A DNA stretch of 64,000 nucleotides, from assembly GCA_021741245.1 (NCBI GenBank), contig JAIOYF010000008.1:120647-184646 (forward strand), written 5' to 3'. The notes under the pieces are model-generated. The model was not told the DNA's origin, ran no database searches, and saw nothing but the letters and a program-made list of their open reading frames with translations. Of the stretch, positions 8,557 through 17,073 are shown piece after piece. The position numbers and the translations under genes are program-made. Source of the DNA: Paracoccaceae bacterium. Its GTDB lineage: Bacteria; Pseudomonadota; Alphaproteobacteria; Rhodobacterales; Rhodobacteraceae. Positions within the stretch are counted from its first letter, which is position 1. Every line of letters starts with the position of its first letter.

Positions 8557-9714
8557 ATGGATGAGGAAGCCGCAAAGGCGGGACCGGAAACCAAGATGAA
8601 ACCCAACCTGTGTGCTGATTTTACCTTGCCCGATTGGCTGCCCGATGGCGTCAGACTTTATCTGGATCATACGGGTGACGGGGTCTCTATCCGCGCGCTT
8701 GCCAGACGGGAAGGGGCGCATGCCTCGACCGTGATGCGCAAGGTGCGGCGCTGTGAATTGCGGCGGGAAGATCCTTTGGTGGATGAGGCGCTCTCCCTTT
8801 TGGGGGGCAGGTCGGTGGAAATACAAGCAAAGGAAGAGGCTGCCATGACTGCACCAATCCGGAACAAACCCATGCCGATCGACGATGCGACGCTTGCCCG
8901 CGAAGCACGCCGGATTCTGCGCCGTCTGGCAGAACCGGGCGCGGTTCTGGCCATCGCGCCTGACATGGAAAAGGCGGTGGTGATGCGTGAATTCCCCGAT
9001 GGCCAAACCGCGCGGACCGCTGTGGTGGATCGGGCAATCGCGCAGGCCTTTGCCCTGAAGGACTGGATTTCGTGCCGTAAACAAGGCCGCATTTCCGCCT
9101 ATGAAATCACGCAAGCCGGGCGCTCGGCCCTTCGTCGGATGATCGACGAGGGGGATTTGGCCCGGCAGGCCGAGGTCCATGGTCTGGCCGAAGCATCGAT
9201 GCCCTTTGCCGATCAGCATCGCACATGGGATGAGCGCACGGTTCTGGAGGGGGGAACCGCGCGCAAGGTGCGCTATAATCTGGCGGAAAGCCCGATTGCC
9301 GTTTTGGGACGTCGGCGTGACAAGGACGGAAAACCCTTTCTGGAGCATGGCCTTGTACAGGCGGCCGAACGTCTGCGTGAAGATTTTGAGCTTGCCCAGA
9401 TGGGCCCACGTGTGGCGCAGAACTGGGAACGATTCTTGACTGCTGGCGATCGCGGCGGCTTTCGCCCTGATGCCGGGCATGGCGAGGGGCCACGCTCGGC
9501 CCGGGACCGCGTTGCGGCGGCATTGCGCGATCTGGGGCCGGGGTTGGGCGATGTGGCGCTGCGGGTGTGTTGCTTTCTGGAAGGGATCGAGACGGCGGAA
9601 AAACGGATGGGGTGGGCTGCACGGTCTGGCAAGATTGTTCTGCGCATCGCGTTGCAGCGATTGAAGCGGCATTATGATGAGGTGTATGGCCGCCAATCGC
9701 CGCTGATCGGTTAG
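8557..9714 (+). CDS. Helix-turn-helix protein with C-terminal DUF6456-like domain
   Basis: A 385-residue soluble protein. Residues about 35-70 (DGVSIRALARREGAHASTVMRKVRRCE) read as a helix-turn-helix with a resolvase/sigma-like recognition helix. A central part (about 105-200) resembles a winged-helix or replication-protein-like region. The C-terminal 140 residues (DRVAAALRDLGPGLGDVALRVCCFLEG to RLKRHYDE) match what I remember as DUF6456 of Rhodobacteraceae. The start is uncertain: ATG 8557 gives the longest form and ATG 8596 is an alternative; neither has a strong ribosome-binding site. Probably a DNA-binding regulator, unproven. Confidence 0.75.
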   Translation: MDEEAAKAGPETKMKPNLCADFTLPDWLPDGVRLYLDHTGDGVSIRALARREGAHASTVMRKVRRCELRREDPLVDEALSLLGGRSVEIQAKEEAAMTAPIRNKPMPIDDATLAREARRILRRLAEPGAVLAIAPDMEKAVVMREFPDGQTARTAVVDRAIAQAFALKDWISCRKQGRISAYEITQAGRSALRRMIDEGDLARQAEVHGLAEASMPFADQHRTWDERTVLEGGTARKVRYNLAESPIAVLGRRRDKDGKPFLEHGLVQAAERLREDFELAQMGPRVAQNWERFLTAGDRGGFRPDAGHGEGPRSARDRVAAALRDLGPGLGDVALRVCCFLEGIETAEKRMGWAARSGKIVLRIALQRLKRHYDEVYGRQSPLIG

Positions 9715-9725
9715 GCGATTTGGGG

Positions 9726-9746
9726 CGCGGCGGGTCGTCCGCCGCG
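9726..9746 (+). terminator. GC-rich stem-loop after the DUF6456-like gene
   Basis: A perfect 8-bp stem CGCGGCGG / CCGCCGCG with a 5-base loop begins 12 bases after the stop codon. There is no T-run, so it may act only as a 3'-end stabiliser or weak terminator. Confidence 0.35.
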
Positions 9747-9879
9747 TCTGGCCTTTGCGCTGGCATGGCCCGTTGCGCGGCACACATGCCGCTGCGACCG
9801 CTTTGCATGGCCCGATAGATTGCCTTGGGGCGGATTCAGGCATATGTCAGGAAAAGCCACTGTTTAGGGGGAAGAACCG

Positions 9880-10833
9880 TTGCGTGATCTGAAAATTCCG
9901 GAACAACGCCATCCAGAAAAGGCGCATCGCCCCGACAACGCCCAGCCCAAAAAGCCAAGCTGGATCAGGGTAAAGGCCCCAACCTCTGACGGGTACAAAA
10001 AAACGCGCGATATCATGCGCGAAAACCGTCTTGTCACTGTGTGCGAAGAAGCAGGTTGCCCGAATGTCGGCGAATGCTGGAGCCAAGGCCACGCCACCAT
10101 GATGATCATGGGCGAGGTTTGCACCCGTGCCTGCACATTTTGCAACATTGCGACAGGAAAGCCGCCAGAGGCGCTGGATGTGTTTGAGCCGGGCCGCGTT
10201 GCCGATGCGGTGAAAAAGCTTGGGCTGAACCATGTGGTGATCACATCTGTTGATCGCGATGATATTGCAGATGGCGGGGCTGAGCATTTCGCCCAGACCA
10301 TCCGTGCCATTCGCCGCCAATCGCCCGGCACCACGATCGAGATCTTGACCCCTGACTTTATCCGCTGCGATCCCAGCGTGCTGGAGATTGTGGTGGCGGC
10401 AAAGCCGGATGTGTTCAACCACAACCTTGAAACCGTGCCGGGCCTTTACCCCGAAGTGCGCCCCGGCGCGCGCTATTTCCATTCCTTGCGCCTGTTGCAA
10501 CGGGTCAAGGAACTGGACCCCACGATGTTCACCAAATCGGGCATCATGGTCGGCCTGGGTGAGGACCGTCAGGCCGTGTTGCAGGTGATGGAAGACATGC
10601 GTGCGGCAGACATCGATTTTCTGACCATCGGTCAATATCTGCAACCCACGCCAAAACATCACCGCGTGGATCGGTTTGTCACGCCAGAGGAATTCGCCTC
10701 ATACGAAAAAGCTGCCTATAACAAGGGCTTCTTGATGGTTTCTGCCACGCCTTTGACGCGGTCCTCCTATCATGCAGGCGATGACTTTGCCCGCCTGCGC
10801 GCGGCGCGATTGGAAAAACTGGGGCGGGGCTAG
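9880..10833 (+). CDS. lipA: Lipoyl synthase
   Basis: A 317-residue radical-SAM enzyme that inserts two sulfur atoms into protein-bound octanoyl groups to make lipoate. The radical-SAM cysteines are in CTRACTFC and the auxiliary cluster cysteines in [12 protein letters not shown], the combination diagnostic of LipA. The C-terminal serine ligand motif RSSYHA is also present. Translation starts at TTG 9880 with AGGGGGAAG upstream; no ATG is available before conserved sequence. It depends on iron-sulfur cluster supply such as the suf operon at the other end of the window. Confidence 0.97.
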   Translation: MRDLKIPEQRHPEKAHRPDNAQPKKPSWIRVKAPTSDGYKKTRDIMRENRLVTVCEEAGCPNVGECWSQGHATMMIMGEVCTRACTFCNIATGKPPEALDVFEPGRVADAVKKLGLNHVVITSVDRDDIADGGAEHFAQTIRAIRRQSPGTTIEILTPDFIRCDPSVLEIVVAAKPDVFNHNLETVPGLYPEVRPGARYFHSLRLLQRVKELDPTMFTKSGIMVGLGEDRQAVLQVMEDMRAADIDFLTIGQYLQPTPKHHRVDRFVTPEEFASYEKAAYNKGFLMVSATPLTRSSYHAGDDFARLRAARLEKLGRG

Positions 10834-10834
10834 G

Positions 10835-10849
10835 GGGGGCGCTGCCCCC
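10835..10849 (+). terminator. Short GC hairpin directly after lipA
   Basis: GGGGC-GCT-GCCCC type stem starting two bases after the lipA stop, with flanking G and C runs that can extend it. There is no T-run. Similar G/C-run hairpins after genes are common in this group, so a termination or 3'-stability role is plausible but weakly supported. Confidence 0.35.
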
Positions 10850-10967
10850 GCCAAACACTGAAACACTCCCTTTGCCATGATGTTTTGCATTCGACCGGTG
10901 TTTTGACATAGGCTTGGCCTTATGTGGGCGCAGAACCTGTGCGCCCACGGCTTGGGAGGGCCTTTCC

Positions 10968-12512
10968 TTGACAATTTATACAAGTCGCTACGGCGCAGCA
11001 GACGTGCCCGAGGTGTCGATCACGGATCTGGTTTTTGCTGGATTGGCTTTATCGGCAGACCGCATCGTTTTGAAATGTGAAGTAACGGGGCATGGCCTGA
11101 CAGGCACCGTTCTTGCCGACCGGATTCGCAGGCTGGCCGGGGGGCTGACTGCGCGGGGGATCGGGCAGGGATCTGTCGTGGCGATCATGTCGGGCAATAC
11201 GCCGGAGTTTGCGACGGTGTTTCATGGTGTGGCCTATGCCGGGGCCACGCTGACAACCGTTAACCCAAGCTATACCCAACCCGAATTGCATCACCAGCTT
11301 GTGGATTCCGGCGCAAGTGTCTTGATCGTGCCATCACCCCTGTTGGACTTGGCCACGGCGGCGGCAGCGGACACGCGGGTTACGCTGATCGTCACCTTGG
11401 ACCCGGTCGCTGGCATCCCTAATCTTGAGGATCTGATGGGGGAGCCCGCCCGATCCCAATCCCCCGTGGACCTGCACAGGGACACGGTGGTGTTGCCCTA
11501 TTCCTCGGGCACCACGGGCTTGCCCAAAGGGGTGTGCCTGTCACATCGCAATCTGGTGGCAAATGTCATTCAGGTGCAGACCTGCATCGGGCTAAAGCCC
11601 GGCGATGTGACCTTGGCGATTTTGCCGTTTTTCCACATCTATGGCATGCAGGTCTTGATGAACCTTTACCTGTCGATGGGGGCAGGGCTGGTCACGCTGC
11701 CGCGGTTCGACCTTGCCCTTGCCTTGGGTGTTTTGGCGCGCGAGCGGATCGAGAAACTTTTTGTGGCCCCGCCTGTGGTTCTGGCCTTGGCCAAGCATCC
11801 GCTGGTGGCCGAGCATGACCTGTCGGCGCTGCGCTTTGTGCTGTCTGGTGCTGCACCCTTGGGCGGGGATCTGGCGCAGGCTTGCGCTGCGCGACTTGGG
11901 GCAGAGGTGACGCAGGGCTATGGCATGACCGAGGCAAGCCCGGTGACGCATTTCAACGGCCCCGGCACGAACAAGGTGGGCCATGTCGGCCCGCTTGTCC
12001 AAGGAACCGAGGCCAGACTGATTGACCCCGCCACGGGCACCGATGCCGAAATCGGGCAAGAGGGCGAGTTGTGGGTGCGCGGTCCGCAAATCATGTTGGG
12101 CTATCACAACAATCCCGAGGCGACGGCCAGCAGCTTGTCCTCCGATGGCTGGCTGCGCACCGGGGATTTGGCGCGGGCCGGTGAAGACGGCTCTTTTGCC
12201 ATCATGGACCGGCTCAAAGAACTGATCAAAGTGTCGGGCTTTCAGGTGGCCCCGGCCGAGGTGGAGGCTGTTTTGCTGACCCATCCCGATATCGCCGATG
12301 CCGCCGTGACAGCAATCCCCGATGATGAGGCGGGAGAGCGGCCAAAAGCGCATATTGTCGCCAAGGCAGGGGCCGTGCTGACAGTGCAATCGGTCCACGA
12401 GCATCTTGCGGGGCAACTGGCCAGCTACAAACGCCCGCGTGAGATTGTTTTTGTCGACACGATCCCGAAATCCGCAAGCGGCAAAATTCTCAGGCGGTTG
12501 CTGAAGGCCTGA
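10968..12512 (+). CDS. Acyl-CoA synthetase / 4-coumarate-CoA ligase-like AMP-binding enzyme
   Basis: A 514-residue ANL-superfamily enzyme that adenylates a carboxylic acid and transfers it to CoA. Motifs: P-loop YSSGTTGLPKGV, the adenine-binding GYGMTEASP, the hinge GWLRTGDLAR and DRLKELIKVSGFQVAPAEVE, and the catalytic lysine region PKSASGKILRR. The start is TTG 10968 with GGGAGGG seven bases upstream. It resembles 4-coumarate:CoA ligases more than long-chain fatty acyl ligases, but the substrate is not fixed by sequence alone. It stands alone between lipA and the convergent COQ10-type gene. Confidence 0.9.
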   Translation: MTIYTSRYGAADVPEVSITDLVFAGLALSADRIVLKCEVTGHGLTGTVLADRIRRLAGGLTARGIGQGSVVAIMSGNTPEFATVFHGVAYAGATLTTVNPSYTQPELHHQLVDSGASVLIVPSPLLDLATAAAADTRVTLIVTLDPVAGIPNLEDLMGEPARSQSPVDLHRDTVVLPYSSGTTGLPKGVCLSHRNLVANVIQVQTCIGLKPGDVTLAILPFFHIYGMQVLMNLYLSMGAGLVTLPRFDLALALGVLARERIEKLFVAPPVVLALAKHPLVAEHDLSALRFVLSGAAPLGGDLAQACAARLGAEVTQGYGMTEASPVTHFNGPGTNKVGHVGPLVQGTEARLIDPATGTDAEIGQEGELWVRGPQIMLGYHNNPEATASSLSSDGWLRTGDLARAGEDGSFAIMDRLKELIKVSGFQVAPAEVEAVLLTHPDIADAAVTAIPDDEAGERPKAHIVAKAGAVLTVQSVHEHLAGQLASYKRPREIVFVDTIPKSASGKILRRLLKA

Positions 12513-12524
12513 GGCCGGGCAGAA

Positions 12525-12980
12525 TCAAGCCCGTCTGCCGTAAAGCTCCACCGCGCGGCGTTCAAAGGCGCGCACAACCCTTTGCATGGCATCGTTGAAC
12601 ACGACACCGATGATGCCCTGCAAAATCGCATTCCTGAATTCGAAATCAACAAAAAAGGTCACGTCGCAGCCGCCGGGCACATCGGAAAAGGCCCAGTTTG
12701 ACCGCATGTGTTTGAACGGTCCATCCAGATACTCGGTGTCGATCTTGTGCTCGGCAGGCCAAAGCGTGACACGGGACGCGAATCTTTCGCGAAACACTTT
12801 GAAGCTGATCACAAGATCCGCCTCCATCACCTCGCCGCCATTTGCGATGGGGGTCCGGGTGCGGATTCGGGCCGCCGAGTTCCAGGGCAGAAACTTGGGG
12901 TATGAGCCAACATCCGCGACGAGGGCGTACATCTCGGCGGCGCTATAGGGCATAAATCTGGTTTCAGAGTGTGTCGGCAT
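12525..12980 (-). CDS. COQ10/RatA-type START-domain protein (coenzyme Q-binding)
   Basis: A 151-residue polyketide-cyclase/START-like protein. It has the family pattern ETRFMPYSAAEMYALVADV, then YPKFLPW, then FFVDFEFRNAILQGIIGVVFNDAMQRVVRAFERRA. In alphaproteobacteria and mitochondria these proteins bind ubiquinone and help respiration (COQ10). E. coli RatA, the same fold, has been named a ribosome toxin, but no antitoxin partner lies next to this gene. The start at 12980 begins the conserved domain; the open frame upstream is not conserved in character. Confidence 0.88.
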   Translation of the reverse strand: MPTHSETRFMPYSAAEMYALVADVGSYPKFLPWNSAARIRTRTPIANGGEVMEADLVISFKVFRERFASRVTLWPAEHKIDTEYLDGPFKHMRSNWAFSDVPGGCDVTFFVDFEFRNAILQGIIGVVFNDAMQRVVRAFERRAVELYGRRA

Positions 12981-13043
12981 CAGGTGTTCCGTGACTTGGC
13001 TAGCCGTATTGAGTAGAAATGCGGCGAAAATCAAGGGGACGCC

Positions 13044-13595
13044 ATGACGCAACGAGCATATGTGATAGATCAAATGATCAGCGCAAAGGCAATCGCCGCA
13101 AGGGTAGAGGCCTTGGCGCGGGATATTACCACGCATTTCAAAGGCACCGACAAGCTGGTTGTCGTGGGATTGCTGCGGGGATCTTTCGTGTTCATTGCCG
13201 ATCTGGTGCGCGAACTTGACCTGCCGGTCGAGGTCGATTTCCTTGAGGCTTCGAGCTATGGCGATGGGATGCAATCCAGCCGGGAAGTTCGCATTCTCAA
13301 GGACTTGCGCGGCGAGATTGCTGGGCGTGATGTGCTGGTTGTGGAGGATATCGTCGACACGGGCTTTACCTTGCACCATGTCAAGAAACTACTTGAGGCG
13401 CGCGAGCCTGCGCGGCTTGAAATCTGTGCGCTGCTCGACAAACCCTCGCGCCGTGAGGTGCCGATGACGGCGACATGGACGGGTTTTGCGATTCCCGATG
13501 AATTTGTCGTGGGCTATGGCATCGATTTTGCGCAAAGAAACCGCAACCTGCCCTTTATCGGCAAGGTGCGATTCACCGATGACGGGGCCGCATGA
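13044..13595 (+). CDS. hpt: Hypoxanthine phosphoribosyltransferase
   Basis: A 183-residue purine-salvage enzyme converting hypoxanthine (and guanine) plus PRPP to IMP/GMP. The PRPP-binding loop is [13 protein letters not shown], the flexible loop lies near [10 protein letters not shown] and the base-binding part near [19 protein letters not shown]. It has an AAGGGGA ribosome-binding site and is divergent from the COQ10 gene. The last codons overlap (ATGA) the start of a 56-residue membrane protein, suggesting the two are cotranslated. With guaA and guaB, it is one of three purine genes in this window. Confidence 0.95.
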   Translation: MTQRAYVIDQMISAKAIAARVEALARDITTHFKGTDKLVVVGLLRGSFVFIADLVRELDLPVEVDFLEASSYGDGMQSSREVRILKDLRGEIAGRDVLVVEDIVDTGFTLHHVKKLLEAREPARLEICALLDKPSRREVPMTATWTGFAIPDEFVVGYGIDFAQRNRNLPFIGKVRFTDDGAA

Positions 13596-13762
13596 ACCCG
13601 ATCTGGCTGATCCGCATGGCCCGCTGGGCGCGCAATCCGCCCTCTTGGGCGCGGGTCAAGCTGGTGGTTGGGGTTGTCTTGTGTTGCCTTGCTCTGTTTG
13701 CGGTTGAGGGTATTTGGGGTTGGCCAGAGTGGCTGACGGTGAACACTATCCGGCACCGCTGA
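13592..13762 (+). CDS. Small single-span membrane protein (56 aa) coupled to hpt
   Basis: A frame overlapping the hpt stop by ATGA encodes 56 residues: an amphipathic basic, Trp-rich start ([22 protein letters not shown]), one transmembrane helix ([17 protein letters not shown]), then a short aromatic tail ([12 protein letters not shown]). The overlap, positive-inside topology and good coding character support a real gene. The function is unknown. Confidence 0.65.
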   Translation: MNPIWLIRMARWARNPPSWARVKLVVGVVLCCLALFAVEGIWGWPEWLTVNTIRHR

Positions 13763-13859
13763 CAAATTGCCGGGGCTGATTGCCGCATTCTTTCAAGGGC
13801 TGTGCGATTGTGGGCCGCTTGTGATACCCTGACCCGTGTTTTCACGAAAAGGGTGTTGC

Positions 13860-14750
13860 ATGAAGCGTATTTTATTTCTTTGCCTTGTGCTTGGTGTGGT
13901 CGGACTTGGTGTCTTTTGGGTGGTCACAACCCCTGTGCGCCTGACGGAGGATGCCTTTGCCGGCATTTCGGGCGACGCAGGGCGGGGCGAGGCGGTTTTT
14001 CATGCCTCGGGATGCGCATCGTGCCACATGGCCCCCGAGGCCAAGGGCGAGGCGCAATTGGTCTTGGCGGGGGGGCAGCAGTTCCCGTCGGATTTCGGCA
14101 CCTTCCTTGCGCCCAATATCAGCCCGGACAAAACCCATGGGATCGGGGCATGGCCCGTTGTTGATCTGGCAAACGCGGTGCTCAATGGTGTGTCGCCAGA
14201 GGGCGCGCATCTTTACCCGGCTTTGCCCTATTGGTCTTATGAACGTATGGCGCTGCAAGATGTGGCTGATCTTTACGCCCATTTGCAAACCCTGCCGCCC
14301 GATGCCACGCCAAACCAGCCGCACAAGGTCGGCTTTCCGTTTTCGATCCGTCGCCTTGTGGGGGGGTGGAAGGTCTTGAACATGCAGCCCGATTATGTGG
14401 TGACCGGCACCTTGACCGCCGCGGAAGAGCGTGGCCGCTATATCGCCGAGGCCATGGCCCATTGTGGTGAATGCCATACGCCGCGGGATGCGCTGGGTGG
14501 GCTGGACACCAGTCGCTGGCTGGGGGGGGCACCCAACCCGTCAGGTCAGGGCACGATTCCAAACATCACGCCGGGCAAACTGTCGTGGAGCGAGGATGAG
14601 ATCGTGGAATACCTGACCACCGGCTTTACCCCAGACTACGACTCGGTCGGGGGGCACATGGTGCATGTTGTGGAAAACATGGCGCGCTTGCCAGAAGAGG
14701 ACCGCCGCGCCGTTGCGGCCTATCTGAAAAAGGTTCCGGCGGTGCCATAA
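13860..14750 (+). CDS. Dihaem cytochrome c, membrane-anchored
   Basis: A 296-residue protein with an N-terminal hydrophobic helix (residues about 4-23), either an uncleaved anchor or signal, and two haem-c sites: CASCH (residues 52-56) and CGECH (202-206). Each is followed by a methionine-containing region typical of class I domains (NISP..., NITPG...). The layout matches cytochrome subunits of periplasmic membrane-bound dehydrogenases (alcohol, gluconate or nicotinate type), but no dehydrogenase gene adjoins it. The start at 13860 begins the signal helix; an upstream GTG would add eight residues. Electron-transfer partner unknown. Confidence 0.88.
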   Translation: MKRILFLCLVLGVVGLGVFWVVTTPVRLTEDAFAGISGDAGRGEAVFHASGCASCHMAPEAKGEAQLVLAGGQQFPSDFGTFLAPNISPDKTHGIGAWPVVDLANAVLNGVSPEGAHLYPALPYWSYERMALQDVADLYAHLQTLPPDATPNQPHKVGFPFSIRRLVGGWKVLNMQPDYVVTGTLTAAEERGRYIAEAMAHCGECHTPRDALGGLDTSRWLGGAPNPSGQGTIPNITPGKLSWSEDEIVEYLTTGFTPDYDSVGGHMVHVVENMARLPEEDRRAVAAYLKKVPAVP

Positions 14751-14760
14751 CGGCACCGCC
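14738..14760 (-). terminator. Perfect inverted repeat between the convergent cytochrome and amt genes
   Basis: GGCGGTGCC / GGCACCGCC (9 bp) with a 5-base loop spans the cytochrome stop codon. Read on the minus strand it is followed after six bases by CTTTTT, so it may terminate amt transcription; on the plus strand there is no T-run. Confidence 0.4.
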
Positions 14761-14778
14761 AGCCCAAAGGGTGCACGG

Positions 14779-15957
14779 TCAGGAGTTCAGGTCATAGGCG
14801 CGCTCGCCATGAACCGACAGGTCAAGGCCATTTGCCTCGGCCTCGGCATCAACCCGAAAGGCGGTGACCAGACCGACAAGTTTGATCAGCACAAAGGTCA
14901 CGATCAAAGTATAGGCTCCGACGATTGCCAACCCGCCCAATTGGGCGGTCCAGCTGCCTGCACCAAACACCGCGATCATGATGGTGCCAAAGATACCGCC
15001 CACGCCGTGCACGGCGAAAACATCCAGCGTGTCGTCAATCTTTGCCGTGTTGCGGATAAGGTTCACCGCCTCTTGGCACAGCACGCCTGCGACAGAACCG
15101 ATGATCAGCGCCTCAACAGGGCCGACAAAGCCAGAGGCGGGGGTGATCGAGGCAAGGCCCGCAATCGTGCCCGTGACTAGCCCCACAAGCGAGGCGCGCC
15201 CGAACTTGATCCGCTCCCACACGATCCAAGACAGCGAGGCGGCCGCAGCTGAGAGGTGCGTGACCGTCAGCGCCATGGCCGCCTGACCATTGGCCGCAAG
15301 GGCAGAGCCGCCGTTGAAGCCAAACCAGCCGACCCACAGCATCGCCGCCCCGATCATCACCATGCCCGGTTGATGGGGCGGTGTGGTCCGGTGCTTGCGC
15401 GGGCCAAGCATGGCCGCGATCAAAAGCGCCGCCAGACCCGCCGTTTCATGCACCACGATGCCACCGGCAAAATCGCGCACACCGGTTTCGCCAAAGATGC
15501 CCCCATCGGACATCGCGCCGCCACCCCAGATCCAGTGCACCACAGGCGCATAGACCGCCAGCATCCAAAGGCCCGAGAACATCAATACAAACCCAAAACC
15601 CACGCGCTCCACATAGGCGCCCACGATCAGGGCCGGGGTGATGATGGCAAAGGTCATCTGAAAGGCAAAGAACAAGACTTCGGGCAGGGTGCCCGACAGG
15701 CTGTCAGCGGTCACGCCCATCAAAAAGGCCTTGTCGAAGCCACCAAACCACGGACCAGAGGTGCCAAAGGCGATGGAATAGCCTGCCGCAAACCAAAGAA
15801 TGCTCATCAAACTGGCGATGGCAAAGCAATGCATGAACACGCTGAGCACATTTCGCGCGCGCACAAGGCCGCCATAAAACAAGGCCAGCCCCGGCAAGGT
15901 CATGAACAAGACCAATGCCGTAGCGGTGATAATAAATGCGGTGTCTGCGCCGTTCAT
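14779..15957 (-). CDS. amt: Ammonium transporter (Amt family)
   Basis: A 392-residue integral membrane protein with eleven hydrophobic segments. It starts GADTAFIITATALVLFMTLPGLALFYGGLVR, the first Amt helix with the conserved ALFYGGLVR, and carries DFAGGIVVHETAG and the late FAVHGVGGIFGT histidine region of the channel. It passes NH3/NH4+ into the cell. The ATG at 15957 is preceded by GGGGGACGG and was preferred to a TTG twelve bases upstream. Amt genes are usually paired with glnK (PII); no glnK is next to this one. The NtrBC genes that would normally control it begin 2.4 kb away. Confidence 0.94.
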   Translation of the reverse strand: MNGADTAFIITATALVLFMTLPGLALFYGGLVRARNVLSVFMHCFAIASLMSILWFAAGYSIAFGTSGPWFGGFDKAFLMGVTADSLSGTLPEVLFFAFQMTFAIITPALIVGAYVERVGFGFVLMFSGLWMLAVYAPVVHWIWGGGAMSDGGIFGETGVRDFAGGIVVHETAGLAALLIAAMLGPRKHRTTPPHQPGMVMIGAAMLWVGWFGFNGGSALAANGQAAMALTVTHLSAAAASLSWIVWERIKFGRASLVGLVTGTIAGLASITPASGFVGPVEALIIGSVAGVLCQEAVNLIRNTAKIDDTLDVFAVHGVGGIFGTIMIAVFGAGSWTAQLGGLAIVGAYTLIVTFVLIKLVGLVTAFRVDAEAEANGLDLSVHGERAYDLNS

Positions 15958-16073
15958 TCCGTCCCCCAACTGCTTGACGCAGGGGTGAAAGCCGGATTCC
16001 TTCGCCCAAGAAAGGGGCTATTGTCGAAAATCCTGCACAAATGCTGTGCGGTTCATGTAATGCCTAATTTTTA

Positions 16074-16112
16074 AACAAAAAACGGGCGCGTCTGCCCCGA
16101 TACGGGCACAAA
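16074..16112 (-). terminator. Possible terminator of the ispDF-pgpA-pncC unit
   Basis: On the minus strand, directly after the pncC stop, two short overlapping GC stems (TGCCC/GGGCA and GGGC/GCCC) precede a run of six T. The stems are short, so support is modest. Confidence 0.35.
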
Positions 16113-16114
16113 AT

Positions 16115-16588
16115 TTACATCTGCCGTAACGCCGCATAAAGCAAGGCAAGCGCATGATCGACAGTTGCCGCCCGTACCTTGCTGCGACCAATCGCGCCGA
16201 ATTCGACTGTTTCGGTATGCACATCGCGCAGATTGCTGGCCAAGCCAAAGCAAACCCGTCCTTCGGGCTTGAACTCCGATCCGCCGGGCCCTGCGATTCC
16301 TGTCACCGAAACCGCCAGCGCCACGCCCGAGCGGAACAGGGCGTTTTCGGCCATCTCATAGGCGACCTGTTCACTGACCGCGCCATGGGCCTTCAGCGTC
16401 TTTTCCTGAACCCACAGCATCTCGCGCTTGGCTTGATTGGAATAGGTCACAAAACCCCGGTCGAAGACGTCGGATGATCCTGACACCTCGGTCAGACGGG
16501 CGGCGATCAGTCCCGCCGTGCAGCTTTCGGCTGTGGCAATGCGGACACCCTTTGCACGGGCAAGATCAAGGATAAGCTCTGGACTCAT
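16115..16588 (-). CDS. pncC: CinA C-terminal family nicotinamide-nucleotide amidase
   Basis: A 157-residue stand-alone CinA C-terminal domain: ATAESCTAGLIAARLTEVSGSSDVFDRGFVTYSN, AVSVTGIAGPGG and the KPEGRVCFGLA strand. It deamidates NMN to nicotinate mononucleotide in the pyridine nucleotide cycle; E. coli PncC is of similar length. Its ATG overlaps the pgpA stop by ATGA, so it is the last gene of a coupled three-gene unit with ispDF and pgpA. A longer upstream frame exists but lies inside pgpA. Confidence 0.9.
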   Translation of the reverse strand: MSPELILDLARAKGVRIATAESCTAGLIAARLTEVSGSSDVFDRGFVTYSNQAKREMLWVQEKTLKAHGAVSEQVAYEMAENALFRSGVALAVSVTGIAGPGGSEFKPEGRVCFGLASNLRDVHTETVEFGAIGRSKVRAATVDHALALLYAALRQM

Positions 16589-17073
16589 GAAAACAGCACA
16601 ACATGATAAAGGACACCGCCAAGGATAACACAAATTCCGGCAAAAACACCCGCCCAAAGATCGTCCAGCATCACGCCTGCCGGATCATGTCGCGCATCGG
16701 CGCGGCCCACAAGCCACGGCTTCCAGATATCAAACAGCCGAAACATCAAGAACGCGCCGACCCATGCGGGCCACGGCAGCCAATCGTCCCAGCCGCGCGC
16801 ATAAAACGCAGCCGAGGGGAACATCAAGGCCAGCCATTGGCCGGCCACCTCGTCAATCACGATCTCGGACGGATCTTCGCCCGGACGGTTTGCCAGTTCC
16901 CGCCCGCAGGCCCAAAACCCAAGCATGGTCACGGCCACAAAGGCGACGGCCAGTGCCGGGAACCCCAAGAAACGGTCGATCACCATGCCAAGGCCCAGCG
17001 CCACGGCTGAGCCCCATGTTCCCGGTGCCGGGCGCAAAAGGCCGACATAGCCAAAAGTGGTCAGGACTCTCAT
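16585..17073 (-). CDS. pgpA: Phosphatidylglycerophosphatase A
   Basis: A 162-residue inner membrane phosphatase that removes phosphate from phosphatidylglycerophosphate to give phosphatidylglycerol. Family signatures: PAPGTWGS near the N-terminus, [14 protein letters not shown] in the middle and the RLFDIWKPW...[17 protein letters not shown] segment with metal-binding acids, together with four hydrophobic helices. Both ends overlap neighbours by ATGA (ispDF upstream, pncC downstream), which points to one mRNA with coupled translation. Confidence 0.94.
   Translation of the reverse strand: MRVLTTFGYVGLLRPAPGTWGSAVALGLGMVIDRFLGFPALAVAFVAVTMLGFWACGRELANRPGEDPSEIVIDEVAGQWLALMFPSAAFYARGWDDWLPWPAWVGAFLMFRLFDIWKPWLVGRADARHDPAGVMLDDLWAGVFAGICVILGGVLYHVVLFS

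Noticed and set aside
12525..12980. RatA toxin of a toxin-antitoxin pair
   Set aside because: No antitoxin-like partner is adjacent (hpt is the divergent neighbour); in alphaproteobacteria this family fits coenzyme Q binding better.
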